DNA from: Emcibacteraceae bacterium
Lineage (GTDB): Bacteria; Pseudomonadota; Alphaproteobacteria; Sphingomonadales; Emcibacteraceae
Assembly: GCA_028281625.1 (NCBI GenBank)
Contig: JANQJN010000043.1
Coordinates: 1 to 43,609, forward strand
Direction: 5' to 3'
Length of the DNA stretch: 43,609 bases
Within the stretch, counting starts at the first letter, position 1; each line of letters begins with the position of its first letter. A program made the translations under genes and the position numbers. The notes beneath the pieces are model-generated. The model ran no database searches. It had not been told where the DNA came from and worked only from the letters and a program-made list of their open reading frames with translations. Of this stretch, positions 18,968 to 27,736 are shown one piece after another.

Positions 18968-20188
18968 TCATAAATATCTTAACCACCATTGATCCGAATT
19001 TTTCTTGAATTTTAAGAACCATCTACATGGAACATATAAAATGGCAATAACGATAATCCAAATCAACACCAGTGCAAATTCATCGTATCCGTAAGCTACA
19101 TCAGGCAATCGAGGTCCATCCCAATATAAATGTGAATGAGGTTGTCCGGTTATATTTGCCACAACGACTGCAAGGCCATGAATGAAGTACAGATGCAGGA
19201 TATAATAAAAAAAAGGCACTTTCCCAAATACGACCAGTTTCTCTGTTAGCCAGATTGACTTTGATGCAAGTACTTTCATTTCCGTAAGGCCGAGCAGTAA
19301 AAACAAAGGTCCCAATGTCATCAGAAGATATTGCGGTGAAGCCGGATACTTGTCGGCATTTAGAAAGCTCATAAATGATCTTATAAAACCACCCTCTATG
19401 ACAAATTCACTTGGAATCCTTGGAGGGTATCCGGTGAACAGGCTTCCGTAGATATTGGTTCCTCGCAGTATTATGAATGTAGCAAGTGCAATAATGCCGA
19501 TAAATATTGCTCTTTTTGCAAACTTCTCCCTATCGCCGGTTAACCAGCCAGAAATTCCGTATCCAAAGGACATTACTGTTAGCCAGGGGAGAAGCGAATA
19601 CAGGACTATTTTTATACCTGTGAGTTCTGTATATATGCCGCCCCCTGCATACAGAATTGCTAGCCAATTGGCTGGATAATCTGTTAAGGAGTCCATGGTT
19701 GGTCCAAAAACAGCTGGATGGGCAATAAGAAAAAGCAAAGATACTAATAATATCAATTTCTTAGGGAAATATATAATGACTGACATGCATAGAAATGACA
19801 GTCCGAGTGACCAAATTACACCGAGCCAATACCAACCGGGAATAAATGACCAGGCAAATCCGATGACCGTTATTTCAAGTAAAATTAGCCAAATCCCTCT
19901 GGAAACGAGAAACTTTACCACATCACTTTTCAAATTTGTTTTTTTCTCCAAATAGTAAATTGAAATTCCGGCTATAAAAAAGAAACCAGGGGCACAAAAG
20001 TGGGTAATCCATCTGATCATAAAGAGACCGAGATTTGTTTCATCTAAATTGGTCGCTGAAAACTGCGCGCCAGAAAAATATATTCTGACATGATCAAGAG
20101 CCATAAGGACCATGATCAATCCGCGTGCTAAATCTATCGATATTATTCTTGATTGATCCAAAGATTGGGTTTGAATATTTTTGATCAT
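18968..20188 (-). CDS. Heparan-alpha-glucosaminide N-acetyltransferase-like (DUF1624) membrane protein
   Basis: A 406-residue protein with about ten hydrophobic helices. The N-terminal ISIDLARGLIMVLMALDHVR followed by ITHFCAPGFFFIAGISIYY is the hallmark of the HGSNAT_cat/DUF1624 family of integral membrane acyltransferase-like proteins. Bacterial members are presumed to transfer acyl groups to sugars or glycans across the inner membrane, but most are uncharacterised. The histidine in ALDHVR is the likely functional residue. It is transcribed divergently from the CadC-like regulator across a 223-base gap, so that regulator could act on it; there is no direct evidence for that. The 226-base gap downstream (18742-18967) shows no clear gene or terminator. 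Confidence 0.82.
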   Translation of the reverse strand: MIKNIQTQSLDQSRIISIDLARGLIMVLMALDHVRIYFSGAQFSATNLDETNLGLFMIRWITHFCAPGFFFIAGISIYYLEKKTNLKSDVVKFLVSRGIWLILLEITVIGFAWSFIPGWYWLGVIWSLGLSFLCMSVIIYFPKKLILLVSLLFLIAHPAVFGPTMDSLTDYPANWLAILYAGGGIYTELTGIKIVLYSLLPWLTVMSFGYGISGWLTGDREKFAKRAIFIGIIALATFIILRGTNIYGSLFTGYPPRIPSEFVIEGGFIRSFMSFLNADKYPASPQYLLMTLGPLFLLLGLTEMKVLASKSIWLTEKLVVFGKVPFFYYILHLYFIHGLAVVVANITGQPHSHLYWDGPRLPDVAYGYDEFALVLIWIIVIAILYVPCRWFLKFKKNSDQWWLRYL

Positions 20189-20411
20189 TGTCGTTTCTCA
20201 TTGTTCACAGTTTTTGCCGGGCTTCTTTGGTTATCCGAAACTAAAACTTGAGTTGCCACAATGAATAAAATCTAAAATTTTTATTATAAAAATGTGAAGT
20301 TGAAATGTTCTTCATATTAGGCGTTGCGGGCAACAAGGGCATTATCTTACGAAGAAGAAATCTTTTTATGTTCTGTCTATCAATGCGCCATATTGTGGCT
20401 TATAATCAGGC

Positions 20412-21818
20412 ATGGCAAATCGACATGTAGAGAACAGTTCGAAAGTGGGCAAAATTCATTTTGGGCCTTTTTTGTTAGACGTGGATGAGGCTCTGCTATT
20501 TAAAGGTAACGAGCGTATTGGTATTAGGCCGCAGGCTCTGCAAGTCCTTATTTACCTGGTAAAAAACGAGGGAAAAGTTATCTCCCGAAAAGAAATTTCA
20601 AATTTGCTTTGGCCAGAAAACTATGTGGACGAAGAGCAGGGCCTAAACGTAGTGATGCGTACGTTAAGGCAAACACTAGATGATAATTCCAAGGCCCCTA
20701 AATATATAGAAACGATACCGACAAGAGGATATCGTTTTATTAAGAATTCTAAACACGTCAGTCCATTCGCTTTAATGCTTGTTTCGAAGCTACAGCAAAG
20801 AACTACAATGGTCCTTGGTTTAATTGCAGTTCTTATGGTCTTTGCCGGCATGTGGGCCAATGAACAAAAAGAGTTTTCCGGACTTACAATTAATGATCTG
20901 TCAAGCGAGGCTCGTGCTGCGTATACCAGAGGTATCAGTCTTTATGAGAATTATAAATATATGGAAAGCGCCCTACTATTTGAAAAATTGGTTGGATTAG
21001 AACCAAATTTTGCTGAAGGATACTACTGGTTGGCTAAGTCCGTTGATGCTGAAGGGTATACGGATTTGGAAACAGCACTGGAAGTGCAGCCATATTTAAT
21101 GAGGGCTATTGAATTGAAGCCAGATTATGAAGATGCGCTTGTACGATTAGGCCGGATCAAGCTCATTACTAGTTTAGATACCTCAATTGCAATGGATTTT
21201 GCCCAACAGGCATTAGACCTGAATCCACAAAATGTTGATGCATTGGCACTCAAAGGTTTGTCTCATCTTGCTTCAGGAGATACCAAAAGCTCATTGGATT
21301 ATATGGATCAAGTCAATAACCAAGATCCCTTAGAGCTTTTTCCCATGGCACTGGAGGGATGGATTTTGTTTATGGATAACGATCTTGAGGCTGCTGCAGC
21401 GAATTGTCAGCTTGCTTTGGAAGTAGGTGCCATGATTGAATCTGCCAGAAATTGCCTGTATGAAACTTATCTCGCGATGAACGAGCCAGAATTGGCGTTG
21501 CAGCAGGCTATTGAGATCATGATTTCAGAAGGTGCAACCAGGAGCGAAATACAAGATATTAAGGAAAGCGAAGTAAGTTTGGGGCTGGAAAACTATTTGC
21601 TATGGAGAGAGAGCTGGGCCGCATCTGTTGAGGATACATTTGCACTTATCGTGATAAACCTGAGGCTTGGCAAGAAGGATGCAGCAGCAAAATATTTGAA
21701 AAAAATTGCTGATGAACGAGAGTATCCTTCAATTCTTTTTATTGCGAGCGACCCGAGAATAAAAGAATTACTTACATATCCCGGATTACAAGAAGTTTTT
21801 GACCTTTATAAAACCTAA
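20412..21818 (+). CDS. CadC-type membrane-anchored winged-helix regulator with TPR periplasmic domain
   Basis: A 468-residue protein. Residues ~15-111 form an OmpR-type winged helix (FLLDVDEALLFKGNERIGI ... ETIPTRGYRFI) without a receiver domain. One membrane helix lies at ~132-149 (MVLGLIAVLMVFAGMWA). The rest (~160-465) is TPR-like helical repeats with pairs such as LEKLVGLEPNFAEGYYWLAK, expected in the periplasm. This is the ToxR/CadC layout: DNA binding in the cytoplasm controlled by a periplasmic sensor. Targets are unknown; candidates are the divergent acyltransferase-like gene and the Rieske oxygenase gene, convergent downstream. The start at 20412 is the first ATG before the winged helix. 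Confidence 0.88.
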   Translation: MANRHVENSSKVGKIHFGPFLLDVDEALLFKGNERIGIRPQALQVLIYLVKNEGKVISRKEISNLLWPENYVDEEQGLNVVMRTLRQTLDDNSKAPKYIETIPTRGYRFIKNSKHVSPFALMLVSKLQQRTTMVLGLIAVLMVFAGMWANEQKEFSGLTINDLSSEARAAYTRGISLYENYKYMESALLFEKLVGLEPNFAEGYYWLAKSVDAEGYTDLETALEVQPYLMRAIELKPDYEDALVRLGRIKLITSLDTSIAMDFAQQALDLNPQNVDALALKGLSHLASGDTKSSLDYMDQVNNQDPLELFPMALEGWILFMDNDLEAAAANCQLALEVGAMIESARNCLYETYLAMNEPELALQQAIEIMISEGATRSEIQDIKESEVSLGLENYLLWRESWAASVEDTFALIVINLRLGKKDAAAKYLKKIADEREYPSILFIASDPRIKELLTYPGLQEVFDLYKT

Positions 21819-21864
21819 AACTGGAATCGCATTTTATAATTTTTGATAGATTGCGGTCGTTTCG

Positions 21865-22977
21865 CTAATCCAGCATAACATTTGCGTAATAATGACCGAA
21901 ATCCCAGTTAGTGCGCTCAAATGGGTGAAGTGGTCCTTGGTTACCAACGCCGGTAACAAGCCCCAGTTGGACGCCTTCGTTGATCGCTTTGTCTTCCGCC
22001 ATGAAAGCGAGGATGTTTTCAAGTTCTTCATCACTTAAAGTCGCGCTCTCGCCATCCGCCAACTTCCTTGCGATCCAGGTGCGGAATTTAAGTTTGTCAT
22101 GGCCGTTAGGGATAATGGACAGCCAAATTGCCCAGTTTTCACTGGTGGCGACAGTGGTGGAGGGGTAAATGCCAGCGAGATGTTCTTTTTGCTCTATTTC
22201 ATCGCCCCTGTGGTGCTTGCCCGCAACAATGCCCATGGTGTGGTAGTTAAAACCTTCACCACTGGGGAGTACTTCCGTTGTTGCGGTGGGCGTGTCGGAT
22301 TCCAGGGTGGTCTTATGAACCCGAAACACGTGATAGCTTTCACAAAAGTTTTCCACCAGCACTTTCCAGTTGGCACCCACATCACCATCGTAACTGTGGA
22401 CCACCTGCTTTCCAGCCAAACCCATTGCTGTGAAAGCGTCATTTAAGCTCTCTAGCCGAGGTGCGAGGGGCCGTGCGCCGGGATCAAGGTTCACAAAAAT
22501 AAGTCCGTTCCAGATTTCAGATTTAAGCTCATTCAAGCAAACCTTAGGTGGATTGTCCTTGTCCATATAAGGCGCACCTTTGAGCTTTCCATCAAGGCTG
22601 TAGGCCCATGCGTGATAAGGGCAGATAATTAAGTTTATGTTACCTGATCCACCAAGCAGGCGCGATGAACGGTGCGGGCAGACATTTGAATAAGTCTTTA
22701 TGTTGTCAGTACTTGTCTGCACAATTATCACTGGATGGGTGGCAATATCCATGGTGCGGTAGTCCCCCACATTCTCAAATTCACTAACGTGTCCAACGCA
22801 GATCCATTCCCGTTTGAAGATATTCTCAATCTCAATTGAGTGGACTTCAGGACAAGTATAAACATCAGGCGGCATGGGGCGCATGTCGCCCGGTTCTGTA
22901 TTCTTTATCTGCCAAAGTTTTAATTTATCAAGCGCGCTCATGCTTAAGGTATGGAGCATTTGCGCACTCTTGTCCAC
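21865..22977 (-). CDS. Rieske non-heme iron ring-hydroxylating oxygenase, alpha subunit
   Basis: A 370-residue cytoplasmic enzyme. The Rieske [2Fe-2S] centre is C100-P-H102 and C119-P-Y-H122 (CPHRSSRL, CPYHAWAY). The mononuclear iron site includes H216 and H221 in ENFCESYHVFRVH; the third (acidic) ligand was not assigned. Such enzymes hydroxylate aromatic rings or demethylate N-methyl compounds using electrons from a separate reductase. No reductase, ferredoxin or beta subunit is encoded nearby, so electron partners lie elsewhere. The GTG at 22977 gives a 12-residue extension over an internal ATG at 22941 (SALDKLKLWQ), which is also a plausible start. It is divergent from the exported amidohydrolases with an 87-base shared promoter region. 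Confidence 0.88.
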   Translation of the reverse strand: MDKSAQMLHTLSMSALDKLKLWQIKNTEPGDMRPMPPDVYTCPEVHSIEIENIFKREWICVGHVSEFENVGDYRTMDIATHPVIIVQTSTDNIKTYSNVCPHRSSRLLGGSGNINLIICPYHAWAYSLDGKLKGAPYMDKDNPPKVCLNELKSEIWNGLIFVNLDPGARPLAPRLESLNDAFTAMGLAGKQVVHSYDGDVGANWKVLVENFCESYHVFRVHKTTLESDTPTATTEVLPSGEGFNYHTMGIVAGKHHRGDEIEQKEHLAGIYPSTTVATSENWAIWLSIIPNGHDKLKFRTWIARKLADGESATLSDEELENILAFMAEDKAINEGVQLGLVTGVGNQGPLHPFERTNWDFGHYYANVMLD

Positions 22978-23064
22978 ACACTCAATGATTCACTAAGAAA
23001 AAGTCATTGCCAAAAGGCGGTCAATGTTGAATGATGATCATGAAGGAAAAAGAGGGAGAGGGAA

Positions 23065-24321
23065 ATGCGCATTATTGTCGCCACGGTACTGGTGTCTTTA
23101 ACATTTATCACCGTTTCTTTTACGCTGGAAGAGGGTATTTCAGAGGAAGCTGGTATCGATTATGCCGGTTCGACCGTAATTCATGCGGGCACGTTACTCG
23201 CAATCGCTGGCGAGGAGCCATTATCTGAAAAATCCATCGTCGTAAAAGACGGCAAAGTAGCTGCGGTCGTGGATGGTTATGTCGATGGCAATCAAATTCA
23301 AGACACTGAGCTAAACATCATTGATATGTCCGATAAGTTCGTCATGGCCGGAATGATGGATATGCATGTGCATTTAGCCTCCCGCGGGCCAGATCCCGCA
23401 GAACGGGCGCTACACGGCATTACAAATTCCCATAAGACGTTAATGGCCGGTTTTACTACTGTGCGGGACCTTGGCGCTGCCGATGATACGATCTTCAAGC
23501 TTCGCGATGGTATCGAAAATGGCGACTTGATTGGTCCCCGTATTTTTGCCGCCGGAAACATCATCGGTGTTGGCGGACGCGCAAACGGCAAGGAATGCAA
23601 TGGACCCGAAAGCTGTCGACGAACGACACGTGATATGATCAGTGCAGGCGCTGATTGGATCAAGATATATGCAAGCTGTTCCGGTGGCAGGCTATGTTCC
23701 CATCCAGATGGCTCGCCAATGTTTTTTGCTGACGAAGTAGAAGCGATTACAGAAGTGGCTAAGAAATATGACGTTAAGGTCGCGGCCCATTCCCATCCAA
23801 GGGATAGTGCTCTTCAAGTGCTTGAGTATGGTGTGCGCTCCATTGAGCATGGATCCTTCATCAATGAGGACGCCATGAGAACCATGATAAGGGATAAAGT
23901 TTATTTTGTGCCCACCGTAGCTGTAATGGACATGATTGAGGAAGGATTTGAAAATCCTGATGCTGATCCGATCATGGAAGCTCATAACCGGGTCTTCTAT
24001 GAAAATAATCCGCCAACCATATATGAAGCATATAAAATGGGTGTGCTCATTGCGACAGGCACTGATGCGGGTGTGGTGCCCCATGGGAAGAATTACCGGG
24101 AAGTGGAACGCTTTGTGGAGCTTGGCATTCCCAATTCTGACGCTCTTAAAATGACGACAATCAATTCGGCGGACCTCCTGGAAAAAAGTGAAGAACTTGG
24201 CACCATTGAAGCTGGCAAAATAGCAGATATCATCGCGATCGACGGTAATCCGCTTGAAACAATTGAGGATGTGCGAAATGTGGTTTTCGTGATGAAAGAC
24301 GGGATTGTTTATAAGGATTGA
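23065..24321 (+). CDS. Exported metal-dependent amidohydrolase (imidazolonepropionase/prolidase-like)
   Basis: A 418-residue amidohydrolase-superfamily protein with a weak N-terminal signal (RIIVATVLVSLTFITVSF). Metal and catalytic positions are H101-x-H103 (MDMHVHLA), K200 (DWIKIYASC, bridging lysine), H242 (AAHSHPRD), H262 (IEHGSF) and D334 (ATGTDAGV), the full binuclear set. GRLCSHPDGSP is a subgroup feature. Relatives hydrolyse cyclic amides, dipeptides or similar C-N bonds; the substrate is not predictable. GGGAGAGG just before the ATG at 23065 is a strong ribosome site. Its stop sits 2 bases ahead of the start of a clear paralogue, so they form an operon born of tandem duplication. Confidence 0.88.
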   Translation: MRIIVATVLVSLTFITVSFTLEEGISEEAGIDYAGSTVIHAGTLLAIAGEEPLSEKSIVVKDGKVAAVVDGYVDGNQIQDTELNIIDMSDKFVMAGMMDMHVHLASRGPDPAERALHGITNSHKTLMAGFTTVRDLGAADDTIFKLRDGIENGDLIGPRIFAAGNIIGVGGRANGKECNGPESCRRTTRDMISAGADWIKIYASCSGGRLCSHPDGSPMFFADEVEAITEVAKKYDVKVAAHSHPRDSALQVLEYGVRSIEHGSFINEDAMRTMIRDKVYFVPTVAVMDMIEEGFENPDADPIMEAHNRVFYENNPPTIYEAYKMGVLIATGTDAGVVPHGKNYREVERFVELGIPNSDALKMTTINSADLLEKSEELGTIEAGKIADIIAIDGNPLETIEDVRNVVFVMKDGIVYKD

Positions 24322-24323
24322 TC

Positions 24324-25565
24324 ATGCGGATATTTATTACGGTAATTACGACACTTTTCCTGATACAAATCACTTATGCTCAGGAAGAAGAAGCTGAAAA
24401 AAGAAAGCAAACAATCATACATGCAGGTACATTGCTTGCAGTGGCCGGCGATGATCCAATGACCGCCCAGTCCATCGTAATCGAAGAAGAGAAGATCGTT
24501 TCTGTTGAACGTGGTTATGTGTCCGGTGATGAGGACGCCTACGTACAGATTATTGATTTAAAAGATAAATTCGTGATGGCTGGACTTATGGATATTCATA
24601 TTCATATGGCGGAGGGGGATCTGAATAATCCGGGTGCAAACGGTGCGGATCACGCCATAATGGGGGTCAAAAACAGCCGTAAAGTACTGATGGCCGGCTT
24701 TACGACAGTGCGGGATTTGGGAGCGCGGGATGACACCCTTTATAAAATTATCGAGCGCATTGAAAATGGTGACATTGTCGGCCCGAGGATTATCCCTGGA
24801 GGCATAATTATCGGCGCTGGCATCGCCAACGGTGTTCATTGTTATGGCGCAGAAAGCTGTCGGCGCGTCACCACTGATATGATCCGTGCTGGCGCTCAGT
24901 GGATTAAGATCAGGGCGTCTTGCCGCGGAGGACAACTTTGCGCCGACGAGTTTGGGCCACCCATATTCTTTGACAAGGATATCGAAGTGATCGTCGAAAC
25001 AGCCAGGAAGCATGGTCTTCCCGTTGCGACCCATAGTCACACCCGTGACAGCTCGCTTCAGGTGCTTAAATACGATATTCAAAGTCTTGAACATGGTACT
25101 TTCATGAACGAAGAAGCACTCGATATGATGGTGGACAAAGGTATTTATTATGTGCCTACCATGTCCAATCTGGATGAGGTGGGCGCGCAGGTCGCCGATC
25201 CCGAGTCGGACCCGGTTTACACTGCGCATCGTCAAAAATTTCTCGATCGGCACCCTGAAACGGTGCTTGCCGCCTATAAAAAAGGGGTGTTGATCGCAAC
25301 AGGAACAGATGGTGACGGTCGAAACGCTGGCACAAATTACCGTGAAATCAAATGGTTAGTTTCAACCGGAATTCCGATCGCAGAAGTTTTGAAAATGGCG
25401 ACAATAAATAGCGCTGCACTGCTTGCAAAATTGGATGAACTTGGTACAGTGGAAGCAGGCAAGTTCGCCGACATAATTGCCTTTGACGGCAGCCCACTTG
25501 AGGATATTGATCAGGTGGAAAAAGTCACCTTCGTCATGAAGGGCGGCACAGTGTATAAAGACTAA
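24324..25565 (+). CDS. Exported metal-dependent amidohydrolase, tandem paralogue
   Basis: A 413-residue paralogue of the preceding gene. The signal peptide is clear (RIFITVITTLFLIQITYA, cut before QEEE). It keeps H92-x-H94 (MDIHIHMA), the lysine of QWIKIRASC, the histidines of ATHSHTRD and LEHGTF, and the aspartate of ATGTDGDG. ATG 24324 with AAGGA about seven bases upstream is preferred over an overlapping TTG at 24318. Retention of all metal residues implies both copies are active, and divergence in the C-terminal loops (PHGKNYREVERF versus NAGTNYREIKWL) suggests different substrate preference. Confidence 0.88.
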   Translation: MRIFITVITTLFLIQITYAQEEEAEKRKQTIIHAGTLLAVAGDDPMTAQSIVIEEEKIVSVERGYVSGDEDAYVQIIDLKDKFVMAGLMDIHIHMAEGDLNNPGANGADHAIMGVKNSRKVLMAGFTTVRDLGARDDTLYKIIERIENGDIVGPRIIPGGIIIGAGIANGVHCYGAESCRRVTTDMIRAGAQWIKIRASCRGGQLCADEFGPPIFFDKDIEVIVETARKHGLPVATHSHTRDSSLQVLKYDIQSLEHGTFMNEEALDMMVDKGIYYVPTMSNLDEVGAQVADPESDPVYTAHRQKFLDRHPETVLAAYKKGVLIATGTDGDGRNAGTNYREIKWLVSTGIPIAEVLKMATINSAALLAKLDELGTVEAGKFADIIAFDGSPLEDIDQVEKVTFVMKGGTVYKD

Positions 25566-25651
25566 ATATAAAAATTAATACCAGAGTACTGCAAGGGGTC
25601 TAGGGAGGACCTTTAACCGATTATTTTTCGATTTTGCAGGACGTAGATTAA

Positions 25652-26407
25652 ATGGAACAAAATATAGAAGTTGATAAGCGCGTTATCACACAGGACGTGA
25701 TAAACCTCTATCAAAATTTCACATATGGGGACGGGGATATACGCCGCTTCATGAAGGACCTGTCGTCCATGGTTGGGGGTATGGGAACCGCGAGCAGTAT
25801 CATTCCGATCTTGGAAAGTGAAGCTACGCACATCGTCACTGCGCCTGATGATAAGCGCTTGGATATCAGCGAAGTTGTCATCCGCGTTGGTGGAAAAGAT
25901 GTTTATACATATGGGGTTACGCCAAGGAATGTAGCCGGTGAATTGCCTTGCGTAGTGGTTGTTCATGAAAATTGTGGACTAAGTCATCATGTTATGGATG
26001 TGGCGAGGCAGATTGCTCTTGAAGGTTATATTGTTCTTGCGCCCGATGCGGCTTCTTTGCTGGGGCGGCGTGCCGGTAACGACGATGAAGGCCGACAAAT
26101 GATTCAGCAGATCAGTCCCGAAGAAGCGCAAAAAGTGTTTTTAAATGCAATTGATATGCTGATTAATTACGAACAATCATCTGGCCAGGTAGCTTTGGTT
26201 GGTTTTGGCAGGGACAGGGCAGCGACAGTGAATATGGCGACGGGCTCAATTGCCCTTGATGAGAAAAAAATTGATCAGTTGCTTGAAATCTGGTGGGGCA
26301 ATAATGCCGATCAGTATAGTTGCAATAACAATGCGCTTCTAGATGTTGTCCATGCTCGGCAATCATTGAAAAAAGCTTTGCTGCTTTTGAGCCAGAATTT
26401 GAGATGA
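25652..26407 (+). CDS. Degenerate dienelactone-hydrolase-like protein lacking the catalytic triad
   Basis: A 251-residue protein aligning with the intact dienelactone hydrolase encoded at 29141-30037: DIRRFMKDLSSMVGG matches its DRREFMERLQKVAVGG, VVVVHENCGL matches VLVVHENRGL, and AGNDDEGRQM matches PGNDDEGRAL. The nucleophile motif GFCFGG is GFGRDR, with glycine (G186) in place of the cysteine. The following region carrying the catalytic Asp and His is missing; the chain rejoins only at the last helix (SLKKALLLLSQNL). It cannot work as a normal hydrolase, but the frame is intact and codon use looks ordinary, so it may be a pseudoenzyme or recently decaying gene. A short leader (25566-25651) with a weak GGTC/GACC hairpin precedes it. 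Confidence 0.75.
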   Translation: MEQNIEVDKRVITQDVINLYQNFTYGDGDIRRFMKDLSSMVGGMGTASSIIPILESEATHIVTAPDDKRLDISEVVIRVGGKDVYTYGVTPRNVAGELPCVVVVHENCGLSHHVMDVARQIALEGYIVLAPDAASLLGRRAGNDDEGRQMIQQISPEEAQKVFLNAIDMLINYEQSSGQVALVGFGRDRAATVNMATGSIALDEKKIDQLLEIWWGNNADQYSCNNNALLDVVHARQSLKKALLLLSQNLR

Positions 26408-26586
26408 ATTTGCCGCTTCCGGGCAAGTACTAAATTAACAATATGATGCAAGATTTTGATCTTAAGGGCTTTTTAGGCTGAGTGGAAAATTGGCTTGTTT
26501 TCTGCTATAATGATTGGTCCTACCAGTAATATTTATTTTTAACAAAAAAAGAGGGTTTCACACACAAAATATCAGGAGATTTACAT

Positions 26587-27129
26587 ATGGCCATACGAGA
26601 GGTTGTCGCGCTTTTTGACGATGAAGAAGAGCTTTTTAATACGATAGACGAACTTGAGGGGAAAGGGTTTGACCGAAGCGAGATTTCGGTTATGCCAACC
26701 ATTGATGAGGTTGAGGAAGCCGTTGGCCATAAAGTGGATGATATGTATGTAGCGACCAATGACCCTGACACTCCACGCAGCTTTCCGCTTGATCACGCCT
26801 CCTGGGGAGATGCACAAGGCGTGCTTATTGCCGCGCCGTTTCTTGCTGGCGCTTTTGCCGTTACCATTATGGGCGCAGTAAACGACTATACAGTGATGCA
26901 AACCGCTTTAACTGTCATTGTGACAGGTGCAGTTGGTTCAGTTTTTGGTTATTTGATCATGCAATTTCTAAAAAAGCGTCATCAAAATGAAGTAGAACGG
27001 CAAATCAGGCGTGGAGGTTTAGCCATGTGGGTACACGTTCGGGACAATGCGCATGCACGGCGTGCGATCCGCATTTTTAACCGGCATCATGCCCATGATG
27101 TACGCTTTAAAATGGGACATAACGCCTGA
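26587..27129 (+). CDS. Small two-helix membrane protein, general-stress (YflT/17M)-like N-terminal domain
   Basis: A 180-residue protein. The first ~60 residues (REVVALFDDEEELFNTIDEL, then GFDRSEISVMP) resemble the ferredoxin-like domain of YflT/general stress protein 17M families, which sense nothing known. Two membrane helices follow (~78-98 and ~104-128), then a basic, histidine-rich tail with a second copy-like segment (GLAMWVHVRDNAHARRAIRIF) and HHAHD near the end. CAGGAG before the ATG at 26587 is a good ribosome site. The function is unknown; a role in envelope or osmotic stress is a guess from family. The 179 bases upstream contain short AT-rich inverted repeats only. Confidence 0.7.
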   Translation: MAIREVVALFDDEEELFNTIDELEGKGFDRSEISVMPTIDEVEEAVGHKVDDMYVATNDPDTPRSFPLDHASWGDAQGVLIAAPFLAGAFAVTIMGAVNDYTVMQTALTVIVTGAVGSVFGYLIMQFLKKRHQNEVERQIRRGGLAMWVHVRDNAHARRAIRIFNRHHAHDVRFKMGHNA

Positions 27130-27156
27130 AGTCGTTTATTTACTTGGCATAAAACG

Positions 27157-27195
27157 CTCTCTGTGAAATAGTGGCAAAAATTATCACACGGAGAG
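27157..27195 (+). promoter_or_regulatory. Inverted repeat that can sequester a Shine-Dalgarno sequence
   Basis: CTCTCTGTG (27157-27165) pairs with CACGGAGAG (27187-27195), nine pairs including one G-U, around a 21-base loop. The right arm contains the GGAGAG ribosome site of the gene starting at 27200, so folding would hide it. It may act as a translational switch or could be an operator. The large loop makes the hairpin only moderately stable. Confidence 0.35.
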
Positions 27196-27199
27196 TGAA

Positions 27200-27733
27200 A
27201 TGCCCATAATGCCCATGACAGAATTTGAACGGTTCCTCATCATGTTTGACCGTTTATTTGATTTTGTTGAAACCTACATTCACAAAACGCCAGAAGATAA
27301 ATATGAATGGATCCCGGTGGATGGTCCGGGTGTGAGCTTTGGAGACCGCCTGGAAAATATTACAATTCGTGGGCTTTATGTTCATCTGACATGCTCAGAA
27401 GATGGCTTTACCCGCTCACTGCTTTCCATCGAAGACGGTGGTGAAATTCCACTTCCTATCAATAAGGAACTGGAAAATGAAGTTTATGAAGGTAACTTTG
27501 TTGCGCGTGGTCGCGAGCTTCATGAAAACTGCATGGAAATGATGAAGGAGCTGACGCCTGAGGATCTTACCAAAACCGTATGGTTCCAGGGCGGTGAATA
27601 TAGCGTGATGGGCTTCCTCTGGGCCATGTATGCCCACTATGCCTACCATCTTGGTAATATTGATACCTATATGCGCCAGGGAGATATGAATCCGACCGCT
27701 TTCTTTAATTTTCCTCAGAGCGAGATGGCTTGA
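27200..27733 (+). CDS. DinB-like four-helix metal-binding protein
   Basis: A 177-residue cytoplasmic protein. The pattern H62 (LYVHLTCSEDGF) plus H146-x3-H150 (HYAYHLGNIDTYM) is the metal-binding triad of the DinB/YfiT superfamily, whose members include thiol transferases and damage-inducible proteins of unknown activity. Length and helical content fit. It starts 5 bases after a GGAGAG ribosome site that lies within an inverted repeat. The racemase gene follows after 3 bases, so the two are cotranscribed, but no common pathway is apparent. Confidence 0.8.
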   Translation: MPIMPMTEFERFLIMFDRLFDFVETYIHKTPEDKYEWIPVDGPGVSFGDRLENITIRGLYVHLTCSEDGFTRSLLSIEDGGEIPLPINKELENEVYEGNFVARGRELHENCMEMMKELTPEDLTKTVWFQGGEYSVMGFLWAMYAHYAYHLGNIDTYMRQGDMNPTAFFNFPQSEMA

Positions 27734-27736
27734 ATT

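Noticed and set aside
24558..25253. A 231-codon open frame on the minus strand
   Set aside because: It lies wholly inside the second amidohydrolase gene on the opposite strand, has no ribosome site and its translation shows no family features.
25596..25618. AAGGGGTC...GACCTTT hairpin before the degenerate hydrolase
   Set aside because: Four strong pairs plus wobbles only; no conservation can be judged from one sequence.
27162..27188. TGTGA...TCACA as a CRP-type site
   Set aside because: The half sites are 17 bases apart rather than six, so they do not fit the CRP consensus; they are part of the SD-sequestering inverted repeat.
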